A stretch of 64,000 bases of DNA from Acidobacteriota bacterium (lineage in GTDB: Bacteria; Acidobacteriota; JAAYUB01): contig JAFGRT010000029.1 in the NCBI GenBank assembly GCA_016935015.1, positions 19,104-83,103 on the forward strand. The letters run 5' to 3'. Positions 21,309-33,690 of the stretch are shown here, piece by piece; the first letter of the stretch is position 1; every line of letters starts with the position of its first letter. The notes below the pieces were generated by a model. That model did not search any database. It saw only the letters and a program-made list of their open reading frames with translations, and was not told the DNA's origin. Both the position numbers and the translations under genes were made by a program.

Positions 21309-24300
21309 ATGTCCAGACCTTTTGTTCATTTACATGTGCATTCCGATTATTCTTTGCTTGACGGGGCATGCAACCTGGACAGACTGGTCCAGAAGGCTGC
21401 TGCCATGAGTATGCCGGCGCTCGCCGTTACCGATCACGGCAACCTGTTCGGTGCCGTCCAGTTTTACCAAAAGGCCAAGGCAGCCGGGATCAAGCCCATT
21501 ATCGGCTGCGAGGTCTACATCGTCCCCGGGAGCCGTCATCAAAAGGATGCCGGTCAGGAGAAACGTCATCATCTGATCCTGCTGGTTCGTGACCAGGAAG
21601 GCTATCGCAACCTCTCCCATCTGGTTTCCCGGGGATTTCTGGAAGGGTTTTATTATAAACCACGCATCGATTATGAATTGCTGGAGCAGCATGCCGCCGG
21701 TCTCATCGGCCTGTCCTCCTGCCTGCAAGGCGAGATCCCGTACCACCTGGCCATGGGCGATGAAGACACTGCCGAACGAATCGCCCGCCGCTATGAGACC
21801 ATCTTCGGCCCGGGGAATTTTTACCTGGAACTCCAGGACCACGGTTTGCCGGAGCAGAAGACCGTCAACGAGCGGATGCTGGCTCTGGCCCGCAAAACAG
21901 ATCTGCCCCTGGTGGCGACCAATGACTGTCATTATCTGGAAGCCGAGGATTATCTGGCCCAGGAGGTACTGCTTTGCATTCAGACCGGTAAAACCCTGGA
22001 TGACAACAGCCGGATGCGGTTTCCAACCCAGGAATTTTACCTGAAAAGTCCGCAGCAAATGGAGTTGCTGTTCGATCACATCCCGGCGGCGCTGGAAAAC
22101 ACCATGCGTATCGCCGAGGCTTGCCAGTTCGAATTCAATCTCCAAAGCCAGCATTACCCCCAATTTGATATCCCCGCCGGATTTTCCCGCGAAGAATATT
22201 TCGAACATGTCACTCGCCAGGGATTCAGAAACCGGCTGGAATTGCTCCGTCCCATGGCTGACAGCGGTCAGCTGAAATATCCGCTGGACAAATATGAAAA
22301 GAGGCTCGATTTCGAAATCGATGTCATCAAGAACCAGAACTATGCCGGTTATTTTCTCATCGTCTGGGATTTCATTCGCTATGCCAAGGATAACGGTATC
22401 CCGGTGGGACCCGGTCGCGGCTCGGCGGCCGGCAGCTTGGTGGCCTACTCCCTGAAAATCACCGACATCGATCCGCTGCAGTATGACCTCCTTTTCGAGC
22501 GTTTTCTGAATCCCGAACGTATATCGCCGCCGGATATCGATATTGATTTCTGCACCCGGCGCCGGGAAGAAGTCATCCGCTACGTCACCGAAAAATACGG
22601 CAAGGAATCGGTGTGCCAAATCTCCACATTCGGCACCATGAAGGCCCGGGCGGTGATTCGGGACGTGGGGCGAGTCCTGGGCATGCCTTACGGTGACGTG
22701 GACCGCATCGCCAAACTCGTCCCCCAAGGGATTAATATCACCCTGCAGGATGCGCTGGACCAGGAAGAAAAGCTCCGCCAGGCCATGGCCGACGATCCCC
22801 AGATCAGGAAACTTATCGAAATCTCCCTGCGGCTGGAGGGGCTCAGCCGTCACAGCTCCATTCACGCCGCCGGGGTCGTCATCGCCCCCGGGAAGCTCAT
22901 GGATCTCATTCCCCTGGCCGTGGGCAACGACAGCGAGGTCGTGACCCAGTACAACATGAAGGACGTGGAGAATCTTGGCCTGTTGAAGATGGACTTCCTG
23001 GGGCTGATCACCCTGACCGTCATCGAAGACACCGTCAACATGATCCGGCGCAATCACGATCAAACCCTGGATATAAACCGCATTCCCCTTGATGACGCCA
23101 AAACATACGAGCTGTTCTCCGAAGGCGCCACGGCGGGCATCTTCCAGTTTGAAAGCGCCGGCATGCGGAACTACCTGCGTCGTCTACGCCCCTCACGGTT
23201 CGAGGACCTGATCGCCATGAACGCCCTCTACCGGCCCGGTCCCATGAAAGGGGGCATGGTGGACCGTTTCATCAACCGTAAGCATGGTTTAGAGCCGATC
23301 AGGTATTCGTTACGGCAACTCGAGTCCATCCTCAAGGACACCTACGGCGTGTTCGTCTATCAGGAACAGGTCATGCAGGTGGCGTCGGAAGTCGCCGGCC
23401 TGACACTCGGCAAAGCCGATACGTTGCGTAAGGCCATGGGCAAGAAAATCCGCCATCTAATGGACAAAATGGGGGCGGAGTTCGTCGCCGGCTGTGTCGC
23501 CCTGGGCATCCCGCGCCGCGACGCCGAAAAACTGTTCGAGGACATGGAGGGCTTTGCCGAGTACGGTTTCAACAAGTCCCACTCGGCGGCCTATGCCTGG
23601 GTGGCCTACCAGACCGCCTATCTCAAGGCCCATTATCCCTATGAATTCATGGCCGCCCTGCTGACCAGTGAAAAAAATGACACCAAGAAAGTGGTGCAGT
23701 ACATATCCGAGTGCAAGCGGATGGGCATACCTGTCCTGCCGCCTTCCATCAATGACAGTGTGTTGGACTTTCTGGCCACACCGGACGGAATCCGCTTCGG
23801 GCTCGGTGCCCTGAAGAATGTCGGAGCATCCGCCATCGAAGTGATTCTGAACGCTCGCCGGGATGGCCCTTTCCAGTCATTCACCGATTTCTGCTGCCGG
23901 GTCGATCTGCGGGCGGTCAATGCCCGGGTCATCGAAAGCTGCATCAAGGCCGGGGTTTTCGACGAGCTGGGTTACCGGCGCAGCCAGCTGGCCGTCGTCA
24001 CAGAGAAAACGGTGGAATACGCCCAGCGCCGCCAGCGCGACCAAGCGGTGGGGCAAAAAAGCCTGTTCGGCCTCATTCCCCAGGAAGAGGAGGCCGATCC
24101 TTCCCGGGAGGTCGAGAGCCTGCCCCCCATCGACGAATGGGATCGCAAGATGATCCTGACCACCGAGAAGGAAATACTGGGTTTCTATATTTCGGGAAAT
24201 CCTCTGGATGAGTTTAGTGAAATTATTGGCCGGTACACCGACATGACCATCGATCACCTCGCTCGGGAGAACCGGGGCAAGAAATTCCGGATCGGCTGTG

Positions 24301-24782
24301 TTTTCACGGACATCAAGCCCCGCCGGACCAAGCGGGGTGACAACATGTGCACCGGCCTGCTGGAGGACATGACGGGAACCATTGATTTTGTGATTTTTCC
24401 CGAGGCATTTCACAAATACCAGGATTTCATCCAACCGGATCTGCCCTTGCTCCTCATCGGTATGTGCGAAGTGGAAGAGGATGAATCCCTCAAAATGGTG
24501 GTGGATGAAATCCATCCCCTGGCCAACGCCCCTGACCTGAAGGTTTCCCTGGTTCGTTTGGAAATCGACGTGGAACGCCTGTCGGAGAGACAGGCCCGGG
24601 AACTGGCCGAAGTACTGATGACCAGCAACGGGGACTGCAGTGTGGAAATCTTCCTGCACAAGGGCGGGCTGGGCACGGCCGTGCTTCGCTCCAACGGTTT
24701 TTTACAGGTGAATTGGACATCAGACCTGAAACAGCGGATCGAGGAACTCACCTATACCGGAGTGGTTCATTACGTTCGATGA
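21309..24782 (+). CDS. dnaE: DNA polymerase III alpha subunit
   Basis: This is the catalytic subunit of the replicative polymerase, 1157 residues and normal for DnaE1. It begins with the PHP domain (FVHLHVHSDYSLLDG), carries the palm catalytic aspartates PDIDIDF at residues 408-414, GPGRGSAAGSLVAYS, the beta-clamp and helix-hairpin-helix regions, and an OB fold near the C-terminus. I start at the ATG at 21309, just before the PHP domain; GAGGGG lies about 12 bases upstream and two TTG codons directly before it are alternatives. It is monocistronic, with 338 bases before acnA. Confidence 0.97.
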   Translation: MSRPFVHLHVHSDYSLLDGACNLDRLVQKAAAMSMPALAVTDHGNLFGAVQFYQKAKAAGIKPIIGCEVYIVPGSRHQKDAGQEKRHHLILLVRDQEGYRNLSHLVSRGFLEGFYYKPRIDYELLEQHAAGLIGLSSCLQGEIPYHLAMGDEDTAERIARRYETIFGPGNFYLELQDHGLPEQKTVNERMLALARKTDLPLVATNDCHYLEAEDYLAQEVLLCIQTGKTLDDNSRMRFPTQEFYLKSPQQMELLFDHIPAALENTMRIAEACQFEFNLQSQHYPQFDIPAGFSREEYFEHVTRQGFRNRLELLRPMADSGQLKYPLDKYEKRLDFEIDVIKNQNYAGYFLIVWDFIRYAKDNGIPVGPGRGSAAGSLVAYSLKITDIDPLQYDLLFERFLNPERISPPDIDIDFCTRRREEVIRYVTEKYGKESVCQISTFGTMKARAVIRDVGRVLGMPYGDVDRIAKLVPQGINITLQDALDQEEKLRQAMADDPQIRKLIEISLRLEGLSRHSSIHAAGVVIAPGKLMDLIPLAVGNDSEVVTQYNMKDVENLGLLKMDFLGLITLTVIEDTVNMIRRNHDQTLDINRIPLDDAKTYELFSEGATAGIFQFESAGMRNYLRRLRPSRFEDLIAMNALYRPGPMKGGMVDRFINRKHGLEPIRYSLRQLESILKDTYGVFVYQEQVMQVASEVAGLTLGKADTLRKAMGKKIRHLMDKMGAEFVAGCVALGIPRRDAEKLFEDMEGFAEYGFNKSHSAAYAWVAYQTAYLKAHYPYEFMAALLTSEKNDTKKVVQYISECKRMGIPVLPPSINDSVLDFLATPDGIRFGLGALKNVGASAIEVILNARRDGPFQSFTDFCCRVDLRAVNARVIESCIKAGVFDELGYRRSQLAVVTEKTVEYAQRRQRDQAVGQKSLFGLIPQEEEADPSREVESLPPIDEWDRKMILTTEKEILGFYISGNPLDEFSEIIGRYTDMTIDHLARENRGKKFRIGCVFTDIKPRRTKRGDNMCTGLLEDMTGTIDFVIFPEAFHKYQDFIQPDLPLLLIGMCEVEEDESLKMVVDEIHPLANAPDLKVSLVRLEIDVERLSERQARELAEVLMTSNGDCSVEIFLHKGGLGTAVLRSNGFLQVNWTSDLKQRIEELTYTGVVHYVR

Positions 24783-24907
24783 CAGTATCGTCACGAGGAA
24801 TGAAGGCTCGGTACCGGTGCTCATCGAACGACGGATCACTCCGCCGCGTTCCATACCGCGTGATGTCCCGCCTCACCCGCCGCCTCCACCACCCAGGAAA
24901 AAATGTC

Positions 24908-24936
24908 TTAAAAAAGTACGCCGATTCTGGTAATAA
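24908..24936 (+). promoter_or_regulatory. Possible promoter of acnA
   Basis: TTAAAA (24908-24913) and TAATAA (24931-24936) are 17 bases apart, and TGG precedes the -10 box, resembling an extended -10. It lies 184 bases before the acnA ATG. The rest of the gap 24783-25120 shows no gene. Confidence 0.3.
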
Positions 24937-25120
24937 TACAGTATTGAAACGGGAACAATTTCGCTGGTCGTCACCACTTCTCTTTCAGAGGAAAAAGAAG
25001 CCGTGCCTGAAGAGCGGGAGACTGATCCTGCATCCCAAGAATGAATGCCGCTGACGGAATGGCAGGTCCGATGTTGTTCCCGGATTCGATTTGTGATGAA
25101 ATCGTCAACAGGAGGTTATC

Positions 25121-27829
<2,709 letters not shown>

Positions 27830-27870
27830 CGGGGATCCGCCGGGCCCCTTCTCTGACAGATTCCCCCCAA

Positions 27871-27904
27871 CCGGAGCGCCGCGAGGCGCTTCGGCTTTGT
27901 TTGT
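27871..27904 (+). terminator. Hairpin terminator downstream of acnA
   Basis: A 10-base-pair stem (CCGGAGCGCC / GGCGCTTCGG, one G-U pair) closes a GCGA tetraloop at 27871-27894 and is followed by the T-rich CTTTGTTTGT. It lies 42 bases after the acnA stop. Confidence 0.6.
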
Positions 27905-28078
27905 CGCCTCTTCGCCGGTCCCGATTTGTCTGCATCCGCAGGACGTTGTGGGCCATGGAGATCACGCCGCGAGCCACCTTCGTCTCCGCCGTGGTCCCAT
28001 GAGAAATAAATCGTCATCGAACGGCTCTCCGTAAAACCTACCTACTGCACAGGATTCGGCCGGCCGGCCGGTTTTTTC

Positions 28079-28107
28079 TTGACCGACGGCGCCGACCATA
28101 GTATAAA
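28079..28107 (+). promoter_or_regulatory. Sigma70-type promoter of the OmpA/ABC/PspA/AAA operon
   Basis: TTGACC (28079-28084), a 17-base spacer and TATAAA (28102-28107) form a near-consensus promoter. It stands just after a GC-rich self-complementary run (CGGCCGGCCGG) with a T-run, at about 28057-28079, which may be a second terminator. The first gene starts 73 bases after the -10 box, leaving an A/T-rich leader. No other strong promoter is evident in the next 14 kb on this strand. Confidence 0.65.
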
Positions 28108-28179
28108 AAATTGTTCTTAATAAACGACTTAACTTTTTCATTTTCGGGAACCAATGGGATTTCCGTGAGGAGGAGCAGG

Positions 28180-30021
28180 ATGAAATACAGGATGTTCCTG
28201 ACGGTTTGCATGCTGGCCCTGGGCCTGGGATCAACCGGATATCTCCGGGGACAGCAGAACTTCAAGGATCTGGTGGGTCCTGTTCAGGTTGGCCCCGTTC
28301 GGCAGACATCGCCAATGGCGGTTCCCTTCATCACCTGGGGGGGTGATATGGCCACGTTCTATGCCAATGGCGGCCTGACAACCCGCTCCGGCACCATCTT
28401 CAATAAACAGGGGCTGAATCTGAAACTGGAGTCGGGCGACAATTTCATTCAGCAGGTTCGCGATTACATGTCCGGCAAAACCCCGTTTCTGCGAGGCACT
28501 TTCCGCATGATCGGCATGGCCTCTGAAGTCATCGGCTCCGATCCGCGAACCCAGGGCGTGGTGATCATGCAAATGACCTGGTCGGCGGGCGATCACATGG
28601 TCGTGCGACCCCACCTGAAAACCATCAGCGATCTAAAAGGAAAAACCGTGGTTCTGCAGCAGGGGGGCCCCCATGTCGGCATGCTGGACGATATTCTGAA
28701 AACAGCCCGTCTCGGCTGGAACGACATCAAGATAATCTGGGCCAAGGAGTTGACCGGTTCCCCCCAGAGTCCGGCGGAAATGTTCCGCAAGGATGCCAAT
28801 ATCGCCGCCTGTTTCGTCATTACGCCGGACATGATCGGCCTGTGCGGCGGTTTGCAGAACACCGGCTCCGGCGCCGAAGGCACCGTTCGCGGTGCCCGGG
28901 TACTGGTCTCCACCGCCGAGCTATCGCGCTCCATCGCCGACGTGTACGTCTGCCGCAAGGATTTTTACGACGAGAACACCGCGGTCGTGCTCAAATTCGT
29001 GGCCGGATATTTCAAGGCCTGTGAGGAAGTCCTGAAACTGAAAAGGGACTATGAATCCAAGGGCTCCCCCCAGTACATGGACCTGCTTCGTCTCACCCAG
29101 TCCATATACGGCAAGGATGTGATCCCCACCCTGGAGGAAGACGCCCACGGTTTGCTGTCCGACTGCACCTTTGTCGGCTATCCGGGCAATGTGGAATTCT
29201 TCACCAAGAAGAACAACCTGCATGGTTTTGAGGCATTTTTGAAATCATCCCTCGACCTGGCGGTGGGTCAGGGTTACGCGCGCCAACGATCGGCGTTTCT
29301 CTCCTCGGGTTTTGATTATTCCCTGCCCATTTTCACTGATTACCTGGCCACTATCACCATCCAGAAGCGGGAGCGTTTCCGCGCCGAGGTTGTCCAGAAA
29401 GAGATCGAGGAGTTGAGTGCAGGCGGAGCCCTCGACGAACGGACCATCATCACCTTCACCATCAACTTCGAACCCAACCAGACCGATTTCAGCACCAACC
29501 GCTACGGATCGGAATATCAGCGTGTCGTGGAGATGGCCGACAAGTATGCCAATGCCGTGATTGCCATCCGCGGGCACTCCGATCCGACCAAAACCCTGTA
29601 TGACCTGGTGAAGGCCGGCATCGCCAAGGGAGTGCTGCAGCAGTCGGGCAGCCGTGGCAATTATCGCTATTCCTTTAAGGGCAAACCGCTGGATATCACC
29701 GAGACTGAAAACATCCTGAAGCTTATCGAAGCGGGTGCCTTTGATGGCGTCCAGGACTACAATCCCCGCCAGACCATGCAGGCGGCGCTGAACCTTTCCC
29801 GAAAGCGGGCGGAGGAAGTGCGGGATACCATTATTGCCTATTGCCGCGGCAAAGGTCTGGAGCTGGACCAGAGCCAGATCCAGGCCGTGGGAGTGGGCAT
29901 TCGTGAACCGTTCATCGCCAAACCGGGCAACATGGAGGAAGCCCGCCAGAACATGCGCGTGGAGTTTCGTCTGATCCGGATCACGGCCGAAGCCGAATCC
30001 AGCACGGTTTTCGATTTTTAG
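28180..30021 (+). CDS. Secreted NMT1-like substrate-binding domain fused to an OmpA domain
   Basis: This 613-residue protein has a signal peptide (residues 1-25, core FLTVCMLALGLG), a periplasmic substrate-binding domain of the NMT1/nitrate-sulfonate type (about 50-400; contains LKGKTVVLQQGGPHVGMLDD and a hinge-like IAACFVITPDMIG), and an OmpA-like peptidoglycan-binding domain (about 425-610; INFEPNQTDF, AIRGHSDPTK, LSRKRAEEVRD). The OmpA domain holds a long insert between GHSD and the helix. AGGAGG precedes the ATG. It is the first gene after the promoter. The fusion would tether a solute receptor to the cell wall. Two more binding proteins, a permease and an ATPase follow, so import is the likely context; the ligand is unknown. 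Confidence 0.8.
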   Translation: MKYRMFLTVCMLALGLGSTGYLRGQQNFKDLVGPVQVGPVRQTSPMAVPFITWGGDMATFYANGGLTTRSGTIFNKQGLNLKLESGDNFIQQVRDYMSGKTPFLRGTFRMIGMASEVIGSDPRTQGVVIMQMTWSAGDHMVVRPHLKTISDLKGKTVVLQQGGPHVGMLDDILKTARLGWNDIKIIWAKELTGSPQSPAEMFRKDANIAACFVITPDMIGLCGGLQNTGSGAEGTVRGARVLVSTAELSRSIADVYVCRKDFYDENTAVVLKFVAGYFKACEEVLKLKRDYESKGSPQYMDLLRLTQSIYGKDVIPTLEEDAHGLLSDCTFVGYPGNVEFFTKKNNLHGFEAFLKSSLDLAVGQGYARQRSAFLSSGFDYSLPIFTDYLATITIQKRERFRAEVVQKEIEELSAGGALDERTIITFTINFEPNQTDFSTNRYGSEYQRVVEMADKYANAVIAIRGHSDPTKTLYDLVKAGIAKGVLQQSGSRGNYRYSFKGKPLDITETENILKLIEAGAFDGVQDYNPRQTMQAALNLSRKRAEEVRDTIIAYCRGKGLELDQSQIQAVGVGIREPFIAKPGNMEEARQNMRVEFRLIRITAEAESSTVFDF

Positions 30022-30084
30022 CGGATACACCGGCGGCCGGGCCGCCATGTATGAACAGGTAAGTCACCCGACGGGAAAGAGACA

Positions 30085-31005
30085 ATGCCGTTGAAAAATT
30101 TCAAGATAATCCATCTCACCCAAGCAGCCGTGATCCTGCTCTCACTGGCGATGGGTGTCGGACAGGCGGCGGTGGACGATCACAACGTGGTCATCGTGCT
30201 GGATGCCTCGGGGTCCATGGGCGGCAAAATGCCCGGCAGTTCCGTCATGAAGATGGATGCCGCCAAGTCCGCCCTCAAGCAGGTCATCCGCGAAGTGCCG
30301 TGGGATACCAACATCGGCCTGCTGGTGTTCAGCGCCGGTAACCTTGACGTCGACTGGGTGTATCCGCTGGGTCCGCGGAACGACGACAAGCTGTTGGCGG
30401 CCATCGATCGCCCCGAACCTTTCGGGGGAACGCCACTGGGCGAATATCTCAAAATGGGGGCCGATCGCCTTCTGAAACAGCGGGCGGAGCAATACGGCTA
30501 CGGAACCTACCGGCTGCTGGTGGTCACCGACGGTGAAGCCGGCGATCCCGACATGGTAGAACGTTTCGTCCCCGAGATCATCGCCCGGGGAATCATCATC
30601 GACGTCATCGGGGTGGATATGGCCGGTCAGCACACCCTGGCCACCAAGGTGCACTCGTATCGCTCCGCCGACAACCCTGGCGCGCTGAAGACCGCCATCG
30701 CCGATGTCTTCGCCGAGGTGGCCGCCGCCGGAACCGACGGTTTCGGCGAAGACGCCTTCGCCGTGATCGAGCCCATCCCGCAGGAGATGGCGGTCAGCAT
30801 GCTGAAAGCCCTTTCCTCGAGCGGCAATCAACCCATCGGCGAGGGTCCGGGGGCGACCGGGGACGATGGGCGGTACGGCGATTCCGCGTCCTCATCCTCC
30901 TCGAGCTGCCTGACGGTGCTGACCTCGTTTTTCGCGGTGCTCATCATCGGCCTGGTGGTGTTCATCATGATCATCATCCTCATCGTCCGGGCGCGACGAT
31001 CCTGA
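30085..31005 (+). CDS. Periplasmic VWA-domain protein with C-terminal membrane anchor
   Basis: This 306-residue protein starts with a signal peptide (residues 1-28, ending GQAA). A von Willebrand A domain follows (about 33-215) with an intact metal-ion site: VLDASGSMGG near residue 40, Thr in GGTPLGEYL, and Asp in VVTDGEAGD. A Gly/Ser-rich linker with seven serines leads to a membrane helix near 280-302 and a short RARRS tail. VWA domains mediate metal-dependent protein contacts, so this is a candidate assembly factor facing the periplasm. It lies second in the operon, 63 bases after the OmpA fusion gene. No enzyme motif is seen. Confidence 0.8.
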   Translation: MPLKNFKIIHLTQAAVILLSLAMGVGQAAVDDHNVVIVLDASGSMGGKMPGSSVMKMDAAKSALKQVIREVPWDTNIGLLVFSAGNLDVDWVYPLGPRNDDKLLAAIDRPEPFGGTPLGEYLKMGADRLLKQRAEQYGYGTYRLLVVTDGEAGDPDMVERFVPEIIARGIIIDVIGVDMAGQHTLATKVHSYRSADNPGALKTAIADVFAEVAAAGTDGFGEDAFAVIEPIPQEMAVSMLKALSSSGNQPIGEGPGATGDDGRYGDSASSSSSSCLTVLTSFFAVLIIGLVVFIMIIILIVRARRS

Positions 31006-31143
31006 GCGCCGGACGGAAAGGATGAAACTTCGCCGGTGGCGGCTACCGGAGGGAACCGCCGATGTTGCACAGGGATGAATGGGGCCTGACCCCCTCGGTT
31101 CATATTCAGGGGGCGACTTCATGAAGAATGAGGACAATAGCTG

Positions 31144-32724
31144 ATGAGCCAACGGAAAGCCACAGGAATCCTGATTGCCGCCCTGATCTGGGTGATCATC
31201 ATTGCTGGCCTGGCTGTTGCCGCCAAGTATCTGATTTTGCCATATTTCGAAGAGAAACTTGAAGAAAATACGGGGTCTGACGGTCTTTTTAAACATGAGA
31301 TCCGGCTGGCGCTGGACTCCTTTTCGGGTTATTGCATTCTGCGGTCCGACGCCATGAAGAGAGATTTACAAGGTCGCGGCATCCGGCTGAGCCTGCTGGA
31401 CGACAAAGCCAATTACGAACAGCGGATGACCGCTCTGATAAACAAAGAGATCCACATGGCCGTATTCACCGTGGATTCCTTCGTTCTGACCGGTGCCCGG
31501 CATGATAGTTATCCGGCCACCATCGTGATGGTCATCGACGAGACCAAGGGGGCCGACGCCATCGTTGCCTACAAGGATGCCGTGTCCAACGTGCAAGACC
31601 TCGACGATCCCCAGGCCCGCATCGTCCTCACCCCTTCCTCCCCCAGCGAATTCCTGGCCCGTACCGTCATCGCTCATTTCAGCCTGCCCCGGCTACCGAC
31701 CCAGTGGTGGGAAGCCGCCGACGGCTCCGGCGATGTTTACCAGCGCTTTGTCGCTGCCGACCCGAAGGCGCGCCGGGCCTACGTGCTCTGGGAGCCTTGG
31801 GTTTCCCGGGCACTGGAGCGGGAAGGCGCCCACCTGCTGCTGGACAGCTCCCGCCTCAAGGGCTACATCGTGGATGTGCTGGTGGCCGAGCGCAAGTTTC
31901 TGCGGGACCATCCGGACCTTGCCCGCGACGTGACCGAGGCGTATCTGCGGGCCGCCTTCGCCTACTCCCAGACGGAGGAAGACCTGATCGCGTTGGTGAG
32001 TAAAGACTCCGAGAGCGCCGGCGCCCTGGCTCTGAGCGAGGAACAGGCCAAGAAACTGGTGACCGGCATCGAGTGGAAGAACACTCTGGAAAATTATGCC
32101 TATTTCGGCCTGGCACCGGCGGATCGGAACCGGAACCTGCAGCACATCGAGGAGGTCATCGGCAATATCACCGACGTCCTGGTGAAAACGGAGGCCCTGA
32201 ACCGGAATCCGCTGGAGGGCCGGACCAACATCATTTACTACGACCAGATTCTGAAGGAATTGCAGGCCGCTGATTTCCACCCCGGCAAGAAAGTGAACCT
32301 CATCGAAAACCTGGGGTCGGGCACGGAAAACCTCAACGAGCGCCTCCCCGAAGCGGGCTTGCGCGAATTGACGGTCGAGGAATGGGAGACGCTGGTTCCC
32401 GTCGGGACGCTCCGCATCAATCCCATCAGCTTCGCCCGGGGCACGGCCCGCATCAATATCCAGAGCCGGCGGGAGATGGCCCGACTGGCCAAAAACATGG
32501 AGGCCTGGCCCAAATATTACGTCCTCATCACCGGCCATGCCCGGGCCGAGGGTGAGCCCCAGGCCAATCTGCGCCTGGCCCGGCAGCGGGCCGAGGCCAG
32601 CCGGAGTTTTCTTATCGACGCCGGCGTCGCCGAGAAACGCATTCGCGTCTTGGCGGCGCCGTCCAAAACCCGCGGCGGTTCGGCCCAGTCCGTATCATTC
32701 GAGCTGCTTCAGCTGCCTTACTGA
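31144..32724 (+). CDS. Membrane-anchored NMT1-like binding domain with OmpA-like C-terminus
   Basis: This 526-residue paralogue of the first operon gene is held by an N-terminal helix (residues 9-30, not an obviously cleavable signal). A substrate-binding-like domain covers about 50-330, with YVLWEPWVSRAL matching the domain-two region of NMT1 proteins. An OmpA-like domain covers about 415-526: RINPISFARGTARI, ITGHARAEGEPQANLRLARQRAEASR. The typical Asp of the OmpA peptidoglycan site (GHSD/GHTD) is replaced (GHAR), so cell-wall binding may be altered. Start ATG 31144, with GAGGA upstream. It is third in the operon. Inferred role: an inner-membrane receptor or spacer reaching to the wall. Confidence 0.72.
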   Translation: MSQRKATGILIAALIWVIIIAGLAVAAKYLILPYFEEKLEENTGSDGLFKHEIRLALDSFSGYCILRSDAMKRDLQGRGIRLSLLDDKANYEQRMTALINKEIHMAVFTVDSFVLTGARHDSYPATIVMVIDETKGADAIVAYKDAVSNVQDLDDPQARIVLTPSSPSEFLARTVIAHFSLPRLPTQWWEAADGSGDVYQRFVAADPKARRAYVLWEPWVSRALEREGAHLLLDSSRLKGYIVDVLVAERKFLRDHPDLARDVTEAYLRAAFAYSQTEEDLIALVSKDSESAGALALSEEQAKKLVTGIEWKNTLENYAYFGLAPADRNRNLQHIEEVIGNITDVLVKTEALNRNPLEGRTNIIYYDQILKELQAADFHPGKKVNLIENLGSGTENLNERLPEAGLRELTVEEWETLVPVGTLRINPISFARGTARINIQSRREMARLAKNMEAWPKYYVLITGHARAEGEPQANLRLARQRAEASRSFLIDAGVAEKRIRVLAAPSKTRGGSAQSVSFELLQLPY

Positions 32725-32773
32725 CGGGGCGGGCAGTGACGAATGCGGACCGTCGTGCGGACGACGAGAGATC

Positions 32774-33559
32774 ATGAAGAACGACGGCAAGGCACAACCC
32801 GATCTCTGGCGAAGGAACATCCTGGACAGGTCTGTTTTCACCAGACGATTCATTTCGAGACTGGCGTCGCATCCCTGGACCCTGCTGCCGTTTCTGGGAG
32901 GAATCACTGATTTGCTGGCCCTGTGGACCTTCAGCATCCAGTCGCCGCCCGCCGTATTCGCCGGCCTGGCAGCGGTGTTCCTCTCCGTGGGAGTCTTCCT
33001 GACCCGGCTGATCACGGGCAGCGAAGGCGTAGCCAAACTGGTCCTGGAGGAAATGGAACAGGAAGCCATCCGCAAGCGCGAGCGCACCCTCGACGAACTG
33101 GACCGAAAGTTGACCGCCGACGGAGATTCGCGCACGGAAAAATGCCTGCGGGATTTACGAACCCTCGCCCGGGCATTCCAGCAGGACAAGGCATGGCTGT
33201 CGACCCTCAACACACGGTCGACCTTCGACATCCTCTCGGGAGTTGAGCAACTGTTCATGCGCTGCGTGCACTATCTTGAGAAAACCCTCCAACTCTGGTA
33301 CACTGCCCGCGATATGTCCACCCCTGAAGCCAGGGACGCCATTCTCGCCGAGCGGGAGCGAATCCTCGAGGATGTCACCGCCAGCGTTCGCCAGCTGGGC
33401 AAAATTCTGGCCGGCATCCAGCGCCTGGGCGTATCCGAGGGCGAAGCCGGTTCCGATCTGGCGCACATCCGAGATGAAATGGACCAGAGCCTCGCAGTCG
33501 CCAAGGCCGTGGAGAAGCGGATGACAGACCTGGAGCGTGAACTGGACACCGAGGTCTGA
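32774..33559 (+). CDS. Two-helix membrane protein with long coiled coil
   Basis: This 261-residue protein is not in a family I know. Two membrane helices (about residues 36-54 and 58-78) form a hairpin. The remaining 180 residues are charged, helical and heptad-like (LEEMEQEAIRKRERTLDELD, then a region ending KRMTDLERELDTEV) and should project into the cytoplasm. The ATG at 32774 lies inside a short gap after the OmpA-like gene; a longer upstream frame overlaps that gene and is not used. It is followed by the PspA-like gene, so it may be the membrane partner of that protein, as PspB/PspC are for PspA, without being related to them. Confidence 0.65.
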   Translation: MKNDGKAQPDLWRRNILDRSVFTRRFISRLASHPWTLLPFLGGITDLLALWTFSIQSPPAVFAGLAAVFLSVGVFLTRLITGSEGVAKLVLEEMEQEAIRKRERTLDELDRKLTADGDSRTEKCLRDLRTLARAFQQDKAWLSTLNTRSTFDILSGVEQLFMRCVHYLEKTLQLWYTARDMSTPEARDAILAERERILEDVTASVRQLGKILAGIQRLGVSEGEAGSDLAHIRDEMDQSLAVAKAVEKRMTDLERELDTEV

Positions 33560-33595
33560 TTCAAGGTACGGATAAGGTTGGGGTCACGCGGCCCA

Positions 33596-33629
33596 GCACC
33601 ACCGGACCAGAACGAGATCGGGGTGGTGC
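33596..33629 (+). repeat. Inverted repeat in the gap before the PspA-like gene
   Basis: GCACCACC (33596-33603) and GGTGGTGC (33622-33629) can form an 8-base-pair stem with an 18-base loop. TTCAAGG (33560) and CCTTGAA (33630) flank it and extend the potential fold. It lies in the 131-base gap between two operon genes and could tune expression or processing; no T-run follows. Confidence 0.35.
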
Positions 33630-33690
33630 CCTTGAAACGAATATCGTCCTCTCGCCGGGACGCCCGCAGAGAGGCAGAAGGAGAAAACCT

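Noticed and set aside
21330..23063. 577-codon open frame opposite dnaE
   Set aside because: It lies wholly antisense to the catalytic region of dnaE and shows no family motif.
28057..28079. GC-rich self-complementary run with T-tract as a definite terminator
   Set aside because: The repeat CGGCCGGCCGG can fold only into a short ambiguous stem; the better terminator for acnA is at 27871-27904. Mentioned only in the promoter entry.
31018..31143. Very short frames (18 and 7 codons) with ribosome-like sites between the VWA and second OmpA-like genes
   Set aside because: They are too short to support as genes and no conserved peptide is recognisable; they could be leader peptides but nothing shows it.
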